Source of the DNA: Polaromonas sp. JS666
GTDB lineage: Bacteria > Pseudomonadota > Gammaproteobacteria > Burkholderiales > Burkholderiaceae_C
Length of the DNA: 64,000 nt
Direction of reading: 5' to 3'
Assembly (NCBI RefSeq): GCF_900103405.1
Contig: NZ_FNHX01000005.1
Coordinates: 312,845 to 376,844 of the forward strand
A program made the position numbers and the translations under genes. The notes beneath the pieces were generated by a model. The model made no database searches. It saw only the letters and a list, made by a program, of their open reading frames with translations, and was not told the DNA's origin. The stretch's first letter is position 1, and each line of letters starts with the position of its first letter. Below are positions 15,817 through 23,760 of the stretch, piece by piece.

Positions 15817-17354
15817 TGGGACTTCTGGATGTACTGAACAGCGATGAAGGCCGTCTTGGCTTGGGCCTGCTGGCCGCTGGCGGGTATTCACCTACGCCGA
15901 TGAGCTTTGGACAGCGTGTGCAGTCCGCGATGCAGGGGCAGGACACGTACAAACAGAACAAGCAAAAGTCCAGTCTGCTGGACATGCAGATGAGGAACTT
16001 TGAGAGCGAAATCGATGCTCGCAAATTGGCCGGCATCAAAGATGCGCGCCAGCAAGCGCTGATCGCCTCAGTGTTTGGACCTGGTGGTGGCGGGCTGCTG
16101 GCTGAGCCCACCTCGCCTGGGGCGTTTACACCTTCTGTGGATGGAATGGGCCCGACGATGCCGCCGCAAATGCAGCAGCAGGCCCGCCCGGGTGGCTTGG
16201 CCGGCATGACACCGGACATGGTCGCCCGCCTGAAGCTCGGAGGCCTGGACCTGACCGACATCTACAAGTTCTCGCAAGAGCCGCAGAAGTTTGAAGCCGG
16301 CAGCACCTACAAGGACCGCAACACCGGCGCGGAGCGCTTCATCCCCAAGGTTGGTGAGGGCATCTCTGCGGACGCCAACGGTTTTTACTCCCCGCTTCCT
16401 GGCTACGCCGCGGCTCAAGGGCAGATCGAGGGAGCGAAGACGGGTGCAAATGAGGGTGCGAAGGCTGGCTTTGACCTTGTCAAGGTTGTGGGTCCGGATG
16501 GGGCTGAGCGCTACGTTCCGCGTTCGACCGTGCTCGGGATTCCGGCGCCAGGACAGTCAGCACCAGCGCCTGCAGCTCCTCGCCCAATGGCAAGGAGCTC
16601 AATGGCGCCCATGGCTGGCGAGTCCGACCGCTTTGCAATCTTGAGCCAGGAGCTTGAGCGCGCCAAGGCTAGCGGGAATGCCGCGGATGTGGCGTCGCTT
16701 GAGCGCGAAATCGGCCGGTTGCCTGCTTCTGCACGCACCAATATGACCACCTCCGGCCTTGCTACGCCGGGCTTCCAGGCTACGCCAACGACCGCGCAGA
16801 AGTTGGCAGGCGATGCGGGCGGAAAGATCAACGAGACGTGGCTGAAGACGAGCTACGAGCCTGTAGTGGCGAGCATCGGTCCTACAGATGACATGCTGGC
16901 CAGCGTGCGTGTTGCGCGAAATGCGATCACGCAGATGGGCGGAACGGGCTGGGGGACGGAGACCAAAGCTGCAGCCGCGAGCGTTCTTAACGGCCTTGGA
17001 TTGTCCGCCGGCAACTCCAAAATGCTCGCCATCAGCTCGCAAGTTTTCCAGAACGCGGCTATGGAGCGCCTGCAATCCGTCCTCAATGCCGCCAAAGGCC
17101 CACAAACCGAGGGCGATGCGATACGAGCTATGAAAACCTTCGGCCAGCTTGGAAACACGACCGAGGCCAATGCTTTCATTCTCGATTTGTCCGAGGCCAA
17201 AGCCCAGCGCGACAAGATGAAGGCTGCTTTTTATCAGCAGGCCCTGCCGATTGCTCAGAAGAAGGGCGACCTGGCCGAGATTGACCGCGAGTGGTCTCAG
17301 CGTGCGCCCTCGATTTTTAGCCTGCCAAGCATGAACAAGTGGGGCGTTAAGTGA
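15816..17354 (+). CDS. Internal virion / ejection protein
   Basis: A 512-residue protein. The N-terminal 90 residues (MGLLDVLNSDEGRLGLGLLA) are followed by a long Gly/Pro/Ala-rich region and a helical C-terminal half from about 330, ending with SIFSLPSMNKWG. This matches the middle-sized ejection protein of BPP-1-like phages, which forms part of the injected trans-envelope conduit. No transglycosylase or protease motif is visible. It overlaps the next gene by 4 bases (GTGA). Confidence 0.62.
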   Translation: MGLLDVLNSDEGRLGLGLLAAGGYSPTPMSFGQRVQSAMQGQDTYKQNKQKSSLLDMQMRNFESEIDARKLAGIKDARQQALIASVFGPGGGGLLAEPTSPGAFTPSVDGMGPTMPPQMQQQARPGGLAGMTPDMVARLKLGGLDLTDIYKFSQEPQKFEAGSTYKDRNTGAERFIPKVGEGISADANGFYSPLPGYAAAQGQIEGAKTGANEGAKAGFDLVKVVGPDGAERYVPRSTVLGIPAPGQSAPAPAAPRPMARSSMAPMAGESDRFAILSQELERAKASGNAADVASLEREIGRLPASARTNMTTSGLATPGFQATPTTAQKLAGDAGGKINETWLKTSYEPVVASIGPTDDMLASVRVARNAITQMGGTGWGTETKAAAASVLNGLGLSAGNSKMLAISSQVFQNAAMERLQSVLNAAKGPQTEGDAIRAMKTFGQLGNTTEANAFILDLSEAKAQRDKMKAAFYQQALPIAQKKGDLAEIDREWSQRAPSIFSLPSMNKWGVK

Positions 17355-19438
17355 GCGATTACGACGCCGCCTTTGCAACTGCTTCTCAGGGGTTGGGTAC
17401 AGCCGCGCCTGCGCAGAACGAGTACGACGCAATCATGTCTGGCATTCTTCCGAAGGTCGAACAAGCTGCGGCACCTGTTCAACGGCCAAAGAAGGGTAGT
17501 GGGTCAGAAATCATTGATGCGGGCAATGCCGTAGGTACAGGTTATTTCAAAGGCCTTTCCAGTCTGGCCGGCCTCCCCGTGGATACCGTCGCGAACGTGC
17601 TCGACCTTGGCAAGGCCGCTTTGGGTGCGCCATACACGGCGGTCACCGGGAAGGCTGCACCTGATTGGCTTATGCCTGCGGACCGAAGAAACGTGGTGGG
17701 TTCTGGGGCGTACATCCTGGACAAAGCAGGGCAAACCACGGTGGGGAAGAATCTCACGCAGGCAATTAACCCCGAGTTTGAAGGCGGCTATTTGCAAGCC
17801 GCTGGTGGTGCCCTCAATGGAGTGGTTCGTCCCCAGACGACTCTGCAAGGCATCAATCAAGCCGTCAACTCGGTGGCCGGTGTGACGGCCGGTAAGGCGG
17901 TAGGCGATGCAACGGGCAATCCGGCCCTTGCGATAGCCGCAGGCATGTTGCCTACCGCGATTCAAAGCGGGGCAATCGGCGCAGGCCAATGGGCTGTTCG
18001 GGGCGGTGAGGAGGGCCGTCAAGCGATGGCCCAGCGCATACAGGACTTGCGAAACGCCGGCGTCAGCAACCCAACTCTGGGGCTGGCGTCTGGTAATGCG
18101 CTCATCGGTGGGGTTGAGAACCTACTGCAGAACACTCCTGGTGCGGTGGGGGTCATGCGTCGAGCCAGGGAATCTGCTGTAGGGGGCATGGAGGAGCGCG
18201 CCTTGCAGGCCGCCGCCGCCGCGTCACCAAATCGCGGGGCGTTGGAGGCCGGCCGCGAAATCCAATCCGGGATTAATTCTTTTAGAGACGACTTCAAGGC
18301 AAACCAGGGCGCTTTGTATAACAGGATGGACCAGTTCATTCCTCCTCTTACCCCGGTAAATGTGGCCGCCACGAAAAAGACGTTGAGCGTAATGAATCAG
18401 GACATTCCCGGCGCCCCGGAGCTGTCAAAACAGTTCAAGAACGCCCGAATCATGGCCATTGAAGCCGCCATGAAGAGCGACACCGCCGGGACTGCCCCAG
18501 GCGTACTACTAAAACCTGTTGCTTCCGGTGGGCTGATGAACGCGCCCTCGTTCCGACCAGTTGCAATACCTGGTGGATCTTCTCCAGACATGCTTCCGTT
18601 CCAGGCGGTTAAGCAGACACGCACGCTCGTGGGAAACGAGATTTCTGACGGAGGCTTGTTGAGCGACGTACCGCGCAGCAAATGGAATTCTCTTTATGGC
18701 TCCCTCGCAGGCGACCTGCAGCAAGCGGCGAATCAGGCTGGTCCGAATGCCGCACAGGCTTTTAATCGCGCCAACGACTACACCAGGGCAGGAGTTGCTA
18801 GGCTGGACCGCGTGGCCCCGTTTGCTGACAAGGTCGCACCGGAACAGGCCTATACCGCGATGGTGCAAGCGACCAAAGAGAACGTCTCAACCCTTCAGGC
18901 CGTCAAAAAGACGTTGCCAGAAGGCGCAAGAGGTTCTGTGGCTGGCACAGTGATTGAGCGCCTTGGTCGGGCAACCAACGGAGTTCAGAACGAGTCGGGC
19001 ACTGCATGGAGCCCGGAGACGTTCCTCACTAACTGGAACAAGATGAAACCAGAGGCCCGCCAGGAGTTGTTCTCGGGTTTCAAGAATTCGGCACAAGTGA
19101 TGGACGACGTAAGCGCAGTGGCGCGAGCCGCAAGCTTGATGCGCGAAAACTCGAGGATGTGGGCTAATCCGTCAGGAACTGGTGCGAATGTCGCGGCCCG
19201 AGGCCTTCTCGGCGCTGTCGCTACAGGCGGTGCGGGCGCTGCAGCTGGTTTGCTGAGCCCATTGGTCCCATTGGGTGCCGCGGCTGGTATTGGCGGAGTC
19301 AATCTCGCTGCTCGCACTGTCACATCGCCCAAGATCGTTAGCGGTGCGGCCTCGAGGATTTATATCGATCCGCGAATGTTGCACTCTCAGGTGAATTCAC
19401 TCGTCGGCGGCGGACTCCTAAATTATCAGCCCGAATAA
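17351..19438 (+). CDS. Large internal virion / ejection protein
   Basis: A 695-residue protein starting at a GTG coupled to the previous stop. It contains several Gly/Ala-rich hydrophobic stretches (about 45-60, 155-215, 615-650) that could insert into the host envelope, and long helical segments between. The last and largest of three consecutive internal-protein genes, as in P22 gp7/gp20/gp16 or T7 gp14-16. I see no catalytic Glu motif of a lytic transglycosylase. Its 3' end overlaps a small minus-strand gene. Confidence 0.62.
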   Translation: MSDYDAAFATASQGLGTAAPAQNEYDAIMSGILPKVEQAAAPVQRPKKGSGSEIIDAGNAVGTGYFKGLSSLAGLPVDTVANVLDLGKAALGAPYTAVTGKAAPDWLMPADRRNVVGSGAYILDKAGQTTVGKNLTQAINPEFEGGYLQAAGGALNGVVRPQTTLQGINQAVNSVAGVTAGKAVGDATGNPALAIAAGMLPTAIQSGAIGAGQWAVRGGEEGRQAMAQRIQDLRNAGVSNPTLGLASGNALIGGVENLLQNTPGAVGVMRRARESAVGGMEERALQAAAAASPNRGALEAGREIQSGINSFRDDFKANQGALYNRMDQFIPPLTPVNVAATKKTLSVMNQDIPGAPELSKQFKNARIMAIEAAMKSDTAGTAPGVLLKPVASGGLMNAPSFRPVAIPGGSSPDMLPFQAVKQTRTLVGNEISDGGLLSDVPRSKWNSLYGSLAGDLQQAANQAGPNAAQAFNRANDYTRAGVARLDRVAPFADKVAPEQAYTAMVQATKENVSTLQAVKKTLPEGARGSVAGTVIERLGRATNGVQNESGTAWSPETFLTNWNKMKPEARQELFSGFKNSAQVMDDVSAVARAASLMRENSRMWANPSGTGANVAARGLLGAVATGGAGAAAGLLSPLVPLGAAAGIGGVNLAARTVTSPKIVSGAASRIYIDPRMLHSQVNSLVGGGLLNYQPE

Positions 19439-19528
19439 GAAGAGGCCGACCCCACCGACCACTAGGACGATGGCGCCCACAACCATTAAGACAGCGGCAC
19501 CACCCTGAGAAAAATCGTCGTTTTCCAT
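19418..19528 (-). CDS. 36-residue membrane microprotein
   Basis: A minus-strand peptide starting MENDDFSQGG and continuing as a Val/Gly/Leu-rich membrane helix (residues 12-36). AGGGG lies 6 bases before the ATG. It overlaps the end of the large internal protein gene by 21 bases. A five-residue acidic or polar head plus one helix to the C-terminus resembles small phage membrane peptides; function unknown. The length is close to a single-pass anchor, so a holin-like or superinfection-exclusion role is speculation. Confidence 0.5.
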   Translation of the reverse strand: MENDDFSQGGAAVLMVVGAIVLVVGGVGLFLFGLII

Positions 19529-19538
19529 GTAAGCCCCT

Positions 19539-19564
19539 AAGCCACCCACCGAGGTGGCTTTTTT
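19539..19564 (+). terminator. Terminator upstream of the tail-fibre gene
   Basis: The stem AAGCCACC / GGTGGCTT with loop CACCGA, then TTTT. The stem matches the tR'-like terminator at 4408-4431. It ends 17 bases before the tail-fibre start codon. Confidence 0.8.
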
Positions 19565-19581
19565 CATTCTAGAGGTATCCG

Positions 19582-20925
19582 ATGCCAGTGCCAACCGCAA
19601 TTACAGACCTGAGCCAGACGGCCGCGTCAAACTTCCCAGCAGGAAGCAACGCCCCGTCCGTCTTGGATGACGTGCAACGCGCCCATGCTTCATTTATTGC
19701 GATGCTGCGCGACGGCAAGGGGTTCACTACCCCTGTTGTGCTTGCGTCTGCCGCCACTACGGACATTGGTGCCCAAAACTCCTACGGTGTCGAAATTAGC
19801 GGGACTGCCACGATTACAAGCTTGGGCACGACCTATAGCGGGCCACGCTTTTTGCGGTTTATGGGAGCCTTAACTCTTACTCACGGCGCTTCTTTAATTC
19901 TCCCCGCCGGGGTAAATATCACCACTGTGGCCGGTGACACCTGCATTGCCATACCCAAGACGACGGGTGGCGTAGCCGATGGGTGGGCAATTTTTGCTTA
20001 TCAGACAGCCGGGGGCACTACTGCAGTGAACACAGGCCAGCTCGCAGGTTTGCGAAACATGGTAATCAACGGCAACGGCCTAGTGCAGCAGCGCTCGGCC
20101 CCGACGCTCACGGCGGCGCTTCAATACGGCGCAGCCGACCGGCACTTGGTCGGTGTGACCGGCGGCACCAGTCTTTCGGGCACGGTCAATGTGTTGCCTA
20201 ATACAGGATTCTCTTGCGGCATTGGCTACGGCGCGGTTGCGGCATCTTGGACGACGGGCTCATTCATCCTTAAGCATCGGATTGAGGGCGCCAACACCAA
20301 GCAATTCAACGGCAAGACCATCACAGTGTCTGGCAAGCTGTATCAGGACACCGGCGGTTCGCGCAATCTGACAGTGTCGCTTGGCAAGCCCACCACCACG
20401 CTGGACACGTTCAGCGCCGTCACGAACCTGGGGACCTCCAGCGCCATCGCGGTGCCATCCGGCACCGTGACGGCATTCAGCTACACGCTGGCCATGGGCT
20501 CCACCGACGCCAGCCTGGGCCTTGAGGTGCTCATCACTGACAACACCACCAACACGGTCTCGAACAAGAATTACCTGGTCGGCGATTTGCAGGTGGAAAT
20601 CGGCTCGGTGGCAACCGTGTTTGAACAGCGCCAGATTCAAACAGAAACCGCCTTGGCACAGCGTTATTACGAGACGGGCACCACCTATGCCGCTGGTCAT
20701 GCGCCGGCCGGCCAATTCCTTGGAAATCGAGTCGGATACAAGGTACAGAAGCGGGTTACCCCAACGCTGGTTTTAACCAGTGTGTTGGCGGCAAGTGTTG
20801 ACGCCTCTACGACCGTCGCCCCAACCCCGGCGGCGGATGCGAGTGGGTTCGGTGTATTCCGCGGTGGAACTGCTTCTGGCCCGGCCGCTTTTGGCGATAC
20901 GTGGACGGCTTCGGCTGAGCTCTGA
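19582..20925 (+). CDS. Tail fibre / receptor-binding protein (probable)
   Basis: A 447-residue protein rich in Thr, Ala, Ser and Gly throughout. The first 60 residues form the virion-attachment part (DDVQRAHASFIAMLRDGKG), followed by beta-rich shaft sequence and, from about residue 155 (GLRNMVINGNGLVQQR), a second domain common in the distal parts of tail fibres and carbohydrate-binding tail proteins, ending with a receptor-tip region. It is followed by a small gene overlapping its last base, typical of a fibre plus assembly-factor pair. Confidence 0.75.
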   Translation: MPVPTAITDLSQTAASNFPAGSNAPSVLDDVQRAHASFIAMLRDGKGFTTPVVLASAATTDIGAQNSYGVEISGTATITSLGTTYSGPRFLRFMGALTLTHGASLILPAGVNITTVAGDTCIAIPKTTGGVADGWAIFAYQTAGGTTAVNTGQLAGLRNMVINGNGLVQQRSAPTLTAALQYGAADRHLVGVTGGTSLSGTVNVLPNTGFSCGIGYGAVAASWTTGSFILKHRIEGANTKQFNGKTITVSGKLYQDTGGSRNLTVSLGKPTTTLDTFSAVTNLGTSSAIAVPSGTVTAFSYTLAMGSTDASLGLEVLITDNTTNTVSNKNYLVGDLQVEIGSVATVFEQRQIQTETALAQRYYETGTTYAAGHAPAGQFLGNRVGYKVQKRVTPTLVLTSVLAASVDASTTVAPTPAADASGFGVFRGGTASGPAAFGDTWTASAEL

Positions 20926-21314
20926 TGTACAAGCTCACCGACACTGCGGTGGTTATACGACTCATTGATGGGGCCTACATCCCTGAGGATCCGAGTAACG
21001 CTGACCGCATCGCCTATGCGGCTTGGTTGGATGGTGAAAACACACCAGAGCCGGCCGACGTGCCGCCGCCTCCTTCGCCTCTCAGTCAAATTCGAGCCAT
21101 CGAGCGAACGCCGGAAGTGTCCGATGCAATGCAGCGAGGCAGTCGACTGGTGGCGCTGTCCTATGCCTTAGATGACCTGATTCGCGTTGCCGCGTCGAAG
21201 GGCCAGAGCGTCACGCGGCAACAAGCCCACGATTGGGCAATGCTGAACGACAGCAACTACAAAAAACTGTATGACGCGGAACAAGTCATCAAGCCACTGA
21301 GGGCACTTGTATGA
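20925..21314 (+). CDS. Tail-fibre-associated protein (possible assembly factor)
   Basis: A 129-residue protein whose start overlaps the fibre stop by one base. N-terminal residues 1-50 resemble the short strand-helix-strand seen in fibre assembly proteins (VIRLIDGAYIPEDPSNADRI), a proline linker (PPPPSP) follows, then helices. Assignment is by position and this pattern only. Confidence 0.55.
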   Translation: MYKLTDTAVVIRLIDGAYIPEDPSNADRIAYAAWLDGENTPEPADVPPPPSPLSQIRAIERTPEVSDAMQRGSRLVALSYALDDLIRVAASKGQSVTRQQAHDWAMLNDSNYKKLYDAEQVIKPLRALV

Positions 21315-21694
21315 ACGTTTTTGAAATCACCCTGTGGACCGAGTTCCTCCTATTCGCGCTGCTGATCATCAGTTCGCCGTTGGAGCTATTGCTGCACTTC
21401 TGGGGGCTCATGAACTACGCACGGGCGCGTGATCTACCGGGTGCCGGCGTAACGAAAGCCTCAACTCTCTGCGCGATGTATTTCCTGATTCGAGGCTATC
21501 TGCTCGACTTCATCGTGAACGTTGTATGGATGACTGTCTACCTCGGGGAATTTCCCAAAGAGCTGACCGTCACAGCGCGACTGAATAGGCACGCAGCGAC
21601 CGGCAGCGGTAAGCGCTTCGACCGGTGCCAGCGGATCCAAGATCTGTTTTTGAAATTCTTTGACACCAAGTACGCCGATGGCGTTCACCGATAA
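21311..21694 (+). CDS. Phage inner-membrane protein of unknown role
   Basis: A 127-residue protein with two or three hydrophobic segments (about 7-32 and 55-78) and a basic soluble C-terminus. It overlaps the previous gene by 4 bases and precedes the holin candidate by 8. Membrane proteins here are often antiholins or lysis modulators; the sequence itself does not decide this. Confidence 0.6.
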   Translation: MNVFEITLWTEFLLFALLIISSPLELLLHFWGLMNYARARDLPGAGVTKASTLCAMYFLIRGYLLDFIVNVVWMTVYLGEFPKELTVTARLNRHAATGSGKRFDRCQRIQDLFLKFFDTKYADGVHR

Positions 21695-21702
21695 GGAGCA
21701 GT

Positions 21703-22014
21703 ATGGACCACAACGACATCAGCCGCCCATTTTTGAAGGCGTCCACCGCAGGCGCCGGGGCCGTTGCTGCCAGCACCGATGTAGCCGGCCAAGTCGCACG
21801 CGCAGCGACGACGACGGCCAGCTATGACGCATGGATGTTTATCAACTCCTTTCCATGGGATCTGATCGCCAAAATCGCCGCTGCAATTTACGGCGTGTTA
21901 GTGCTGTCGGAGTGGATCTGGAAAAAGGCCATTCGCCCTTTCTGCGAGTCACGCGGCTGGTGGAAGCGCCGCAGCAGGCGCGAGGCCGAAGAATCGGACA
22001 AGGTGCCGCTGTGA
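21703..22014 (+). CDS. Holin candidate
   Basis: A 103-residue protein with an Ala-rich N-terminal helix (TAGAGAVAASTDVAGQVA), one strong membrane segment (about 50-70, DLIAKIAAAIYGVLVLSEW) and a highly basic tail. It directly precedes, and overlaps by 4 bases, a signal-anchor endolysin, so it most likely depolarises the membrane to release that enzyme (a pinholin-type role) at lysis. The Shine-Dalgarno is AAGGAG. Family not recognised by name. Confidence 0.65.
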   Translation: MDHNDISRPFLKASTAGAGAVAASTDVAGQVARAATTTASYDAWMFINSFPWDLIAKIAAAIYGVLVLSEWIWKKAIRPFCESRGWWKRRSRREAEESDKVPL

Positions 22015-22520
22015 AGAACATTCGCATCTTGGTTGCCGGCTTGTCGCTCAGTGCGGCCGGGCTGGTTGCCATCGTCAACGATGAGTCCTATACCGACAAA
22101 GCCGTTATTCCGACCAAGGGAGATGTGCCGACTGTGGGGTTTGGCAGCACTTTTCACGAAGACGGCCGACGCGTCAAGATGGGCGACACCACGACGCCGC
22201 CGCGCGCGCTGGTCAAAGCGCTGGCCCATATCAGCAAGGAAGAAGCGATCTTCCGTGCCTCGCTCGATGGCGCCAGCCTGAGCCAGGCCGAATTCGACAT
22301 CTACATGGATTGGGTTTACCAGTACGGCACCGGCGCCTGGGTCAAGTCCAGCATGCGCCGGCAGATCCTGGCCGGCAACTATCCCGCCGCGTGCGATGCC
22401 CTGCTGGCCTATAAGTTTTCAGCTAGCTACGACTGCAGCGCTCCAGGCAACAGGGTCTGCGCTGGCGTGTGGACTCGACAGCTCAAGCGGCATGCTCAGT
22501 GCATGGGGGCTGTTCAATGA
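22011..22520 (+). CDS. SAR endolysin (GH24 lysozyme)
   Basis: A 169-residue muramidase. I choose the GTG at 22011 because it overlaps the holin stop and begins a signal-anchor-release segment (residues 6-22, weakly hydrophobic, rich in Gly, Ala and Ser). The catalytic glutamate is E25 (NDES), followed by the GH24 strand around D38 and T41 (GDVPTVGFG). SAR endolysins are exported by the host Sec system and stay tethered until membrane depolarisation. The spacing between the Glu and the Asp/Thr is wider than in T4 lysozyme, as in related phage enzymes. Confidence 0.88.
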   Translation: MKNIRILVAGLSLSAAGLVAIVNDESYTDKAVIPTKGDVPTVGFGSTFHEDGRRVKMGDTTTPPRALVKALAHISKEEAIFRASLDGASLSQAEFDIYMDWVYQYGTGAWVKSSMRRQILAGNYPAACDALLAYKFSASYDCSAPGNRVCAGVWTRQLKRHAQCMGAVQ

Positions 22521-22861
22521 ATCCGTGGCTCATTCTGGTTGCGGTCCTGGCGTGTGCAGGCAGCTTCTGGTACGGAACCGAGGTAGGCGCTGACGGCGAA
22601 ATCGCCAAGCAAAAGAAGCTGGACGACGTGGTCATCTCGGTGAAGGAGGCCGCTCAGCAGGGCGCAGCCCAGGCAATTGCCGCCAACCAGCCGATCAACA
22701 AAACTATCGTCCAGAAGGTGCAGCATGAAATTCAGACAAACACTGTGTACCGCGATTGCCGCAATACTGTTGACGGGGTGCTCCGCATCAATGAAGCCCT
22801 CACCGGGCGGCCCCAGTACCCTGGTGACGGCAAGTTGCCCGGAGCTGGCGCCGCTAAATGA
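22517..22861 (+). CDS. Rz-like inner-membrane spanin
   Basis: A 114-residue protein with an N-terminal membrane anchor (residues 4-18, WLILVAVLACAGSFW) and a periplasmic helical domain (about 30-85). Its start overlaps the endolysin stop by 4 bases, and a lipoprotein gene is nested in its 3' part in another frame. Together they fuse inner and outer membranes in the last step of lysis. Confidence 0.85.
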   Translation: MNPWLILVAVLACAGSFWYGTEVGADGEIAKQKKLDDVVISVKEAAQQGAAQAIAANQPINKTIVQKVQHEIQTNTVYRDCRNTVDGVLRINEALTGRPQYPGDGKLPGAGAAK

Positions 22862-22946
22862 TGACAGCTTCGGGGCGACAGTTCTCAAGCTGGTAGAAGT
22901 TGCTAATCAGTACCGTGACTGCCGTGAAGCTGCATTGGCGAGGTAG
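22725..22946 (+). CDS. Rz1-like outer-membrane spanin lipoprotein (nested)
   Basis: A 73-residue lipoprotein read in the +1 frame relative to Rz, starting inside it and ending 85 bases beyond. The signal peptide ends at a lipobox with C19 (LLTGC); the mature part is short and Pro/Ser-containing (MKPSPGGPS). This embedded Rz/Rz1 layout is classic and supports both calls. Confidence 0.85.
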   Translation: MKFRQTLCTAIAAILLTGCSASMKPSPGGPSTLVTASCPELAPLNDDSFGATVLKLVEVANQYRDCREAALAR

Positions 22947-22979
22947 AAAAAGAGGGGTGGCAAGCCACCCCTCCTTTTA
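22946..22979. terminator. Bidirectional terminator at the end of the lysis cassette
   Basis: The stem GAGGGGTGGC / GCCACCCCTC (22952-22961 and 22964-22973), with A run on the left and CTTTT on the right. It ends plus-strand late transcription and the minus-strand microgene next to it. Confidence 0.85.
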
Positions 22980-23075
22980 CAAGGTAACGACGATCAGGAG
23001 AAGATATGCCAACGCGCGGATGCACGCTGCCATATCTACCTTAACCTTCACGTCCACCGTGAGCTTCTTCGTCAT
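22977..23075 (-). CDS. 32-residue hydrophobic microprotein
   Basis: A minus-strand peptide beginning MTKKLTVDVKVKVD and ending in a membrane helix (residues 20-32, RALAYLLLIVVTL). The alternating Val/Lys beginning followed by a hydrophobic helix looks like small proteins I recall from other phages, but the family has no name I can give. The ribosome site is weak. It ends in the shared terminator and faces the lysis genes. Confidence 0.5.
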   Translation of the reverse strand: MTKKLTVDVKVKVDMAACIRALAYLLLIVVTL

Positions 23076-23096
23076 GGTTTTATCCACTTAGAAAGC

Positions 23097-23120
23097 CCGA
23101 GGCCTCGGACTGTTAATCCG
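23097..23120. other. Palindrome and tRNA-Asn anticodon-arm-like sequence
   Basis: A perfect 12-base palindrome CCGAGGCCTCGG (23097-23108) runs into CGGACTGTTAATCCG (23106-23120). The latter equals the anticodon arm of a bacterial tRNA-Asn (GTT). No acceptor, D or T arm surrounds it, so it is not a tRNA. It may be part of an attachment site or chance. Confidence 0.45.
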
Positions 23121-23220
23121 ATGTATTTGTAAAGCGCCCCTTCGCCGGCGCCGCCCTTCACCTACCCAGGATGGATTCAGGCGTCGGCTTCGCTCTCATT
23201 CAGGGTGATGGGTCTCCACG

Positions 23221-23511
23221 CTATTCAGGGGCTCCCCCTGGCAGTATGGTCCCGCCCTTGTGATTACTCACCTTAAGCCGTTTCTTAGTCGGCCCCGGAC
23301 CTTTAGATTCAGTCCTGGAAGCGGTACTGATGTATTTGCCCGCCTCGTGAGGTGGGATATTGGTATGCAGATCCACGACTTCAAGGCCGGATGGAAAATA
23401 TGCCAAATCATTGCCGCCGTGGAGTGGGGGAACAGAAGGGGGAATAGGTTGGCGCTCATGTTGATGATCGCTAATATTCATGCGGCCTGTAGCCAGAAAT
23501 GGGACTGACAC
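23221..23511 (-). CDS. Hypothetical protein (uncertain)
   Basis: A 96-residue hydrophilic, Pro/Gly/His-rich product with a GTG start at 23511, or an ATG at 23481 giving MNISDHQHERQ. The codon pattern is plausible but a plus-strand frame (23260-23508) covers the same bases. The remainder of 23121-23760 shows no convincing gene. Lower GC than the surrounding host DNA marks it as phage-derived. Confidence 0.35.
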   Translation of the reverse strand: MSVPFLATGRMNISDHQHERQPIPPSVPPLHGGNDLAYFPSGLEVVDLHTNIPPHEAGKYISTASRTESKGPGPTKKRLKVSNHKGGTILPGGAPE

Positions 23512-23563
23512 CCTCCCGCCAAAACCGGTTTAAGGACGTCCACCGGAGGTCCAAAAACCCCTG

Positions 23564-23590
23564 AAAGCCCCGCTAGCCGGGGCTTTTTTG
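23564..23590 (+). terminator. Rho-independent terminator
   Basis: The stem AAAGCCCCG / CGGGGCTTT with loop CTAGC and a run of six T. It is a strong terminator on the plus strand near the right end of the prophage. Confidence 0.85.
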
Positions 23591-23760
23591 TTTTCCGCGG
23601 TCCGAGACGGGGGCGTCTCCAAAAGGCCGCTATGGCTTTGGAAGAGGATGGCCTCTTCGGGCGAGCGAGAAGCCTACGAGCCTGCCGACGCGGCCGGAGT
23701 TGCCGGTCGAAACCCTTGGGATATCATCGCCGGTCCAGGGCAAAACATGGGGGGCGGAAG

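Noticed and set aside
19582..21314. Diversity-generating retroelement as in phage BPP-1
   Set aside because: The fibre region resembles BPP-1-type phages in gene order, but there is no reverse transcriptase and no adenine-biased variable repeat/template pair.
22900..23091. Plus-strand 63-residue frame after Rz1
   Set aside because: It overlaps Rz1 and a strong terminator, and lacks a ribosome site; the minus-strand 32-residue frame fits better.
23100..23180. Possible tRNA-Asn gene
   Set aside because: Only the anticodon arm matches. No acceptor stem, D arm or T arm (GTTCGA) is present in the right positions.
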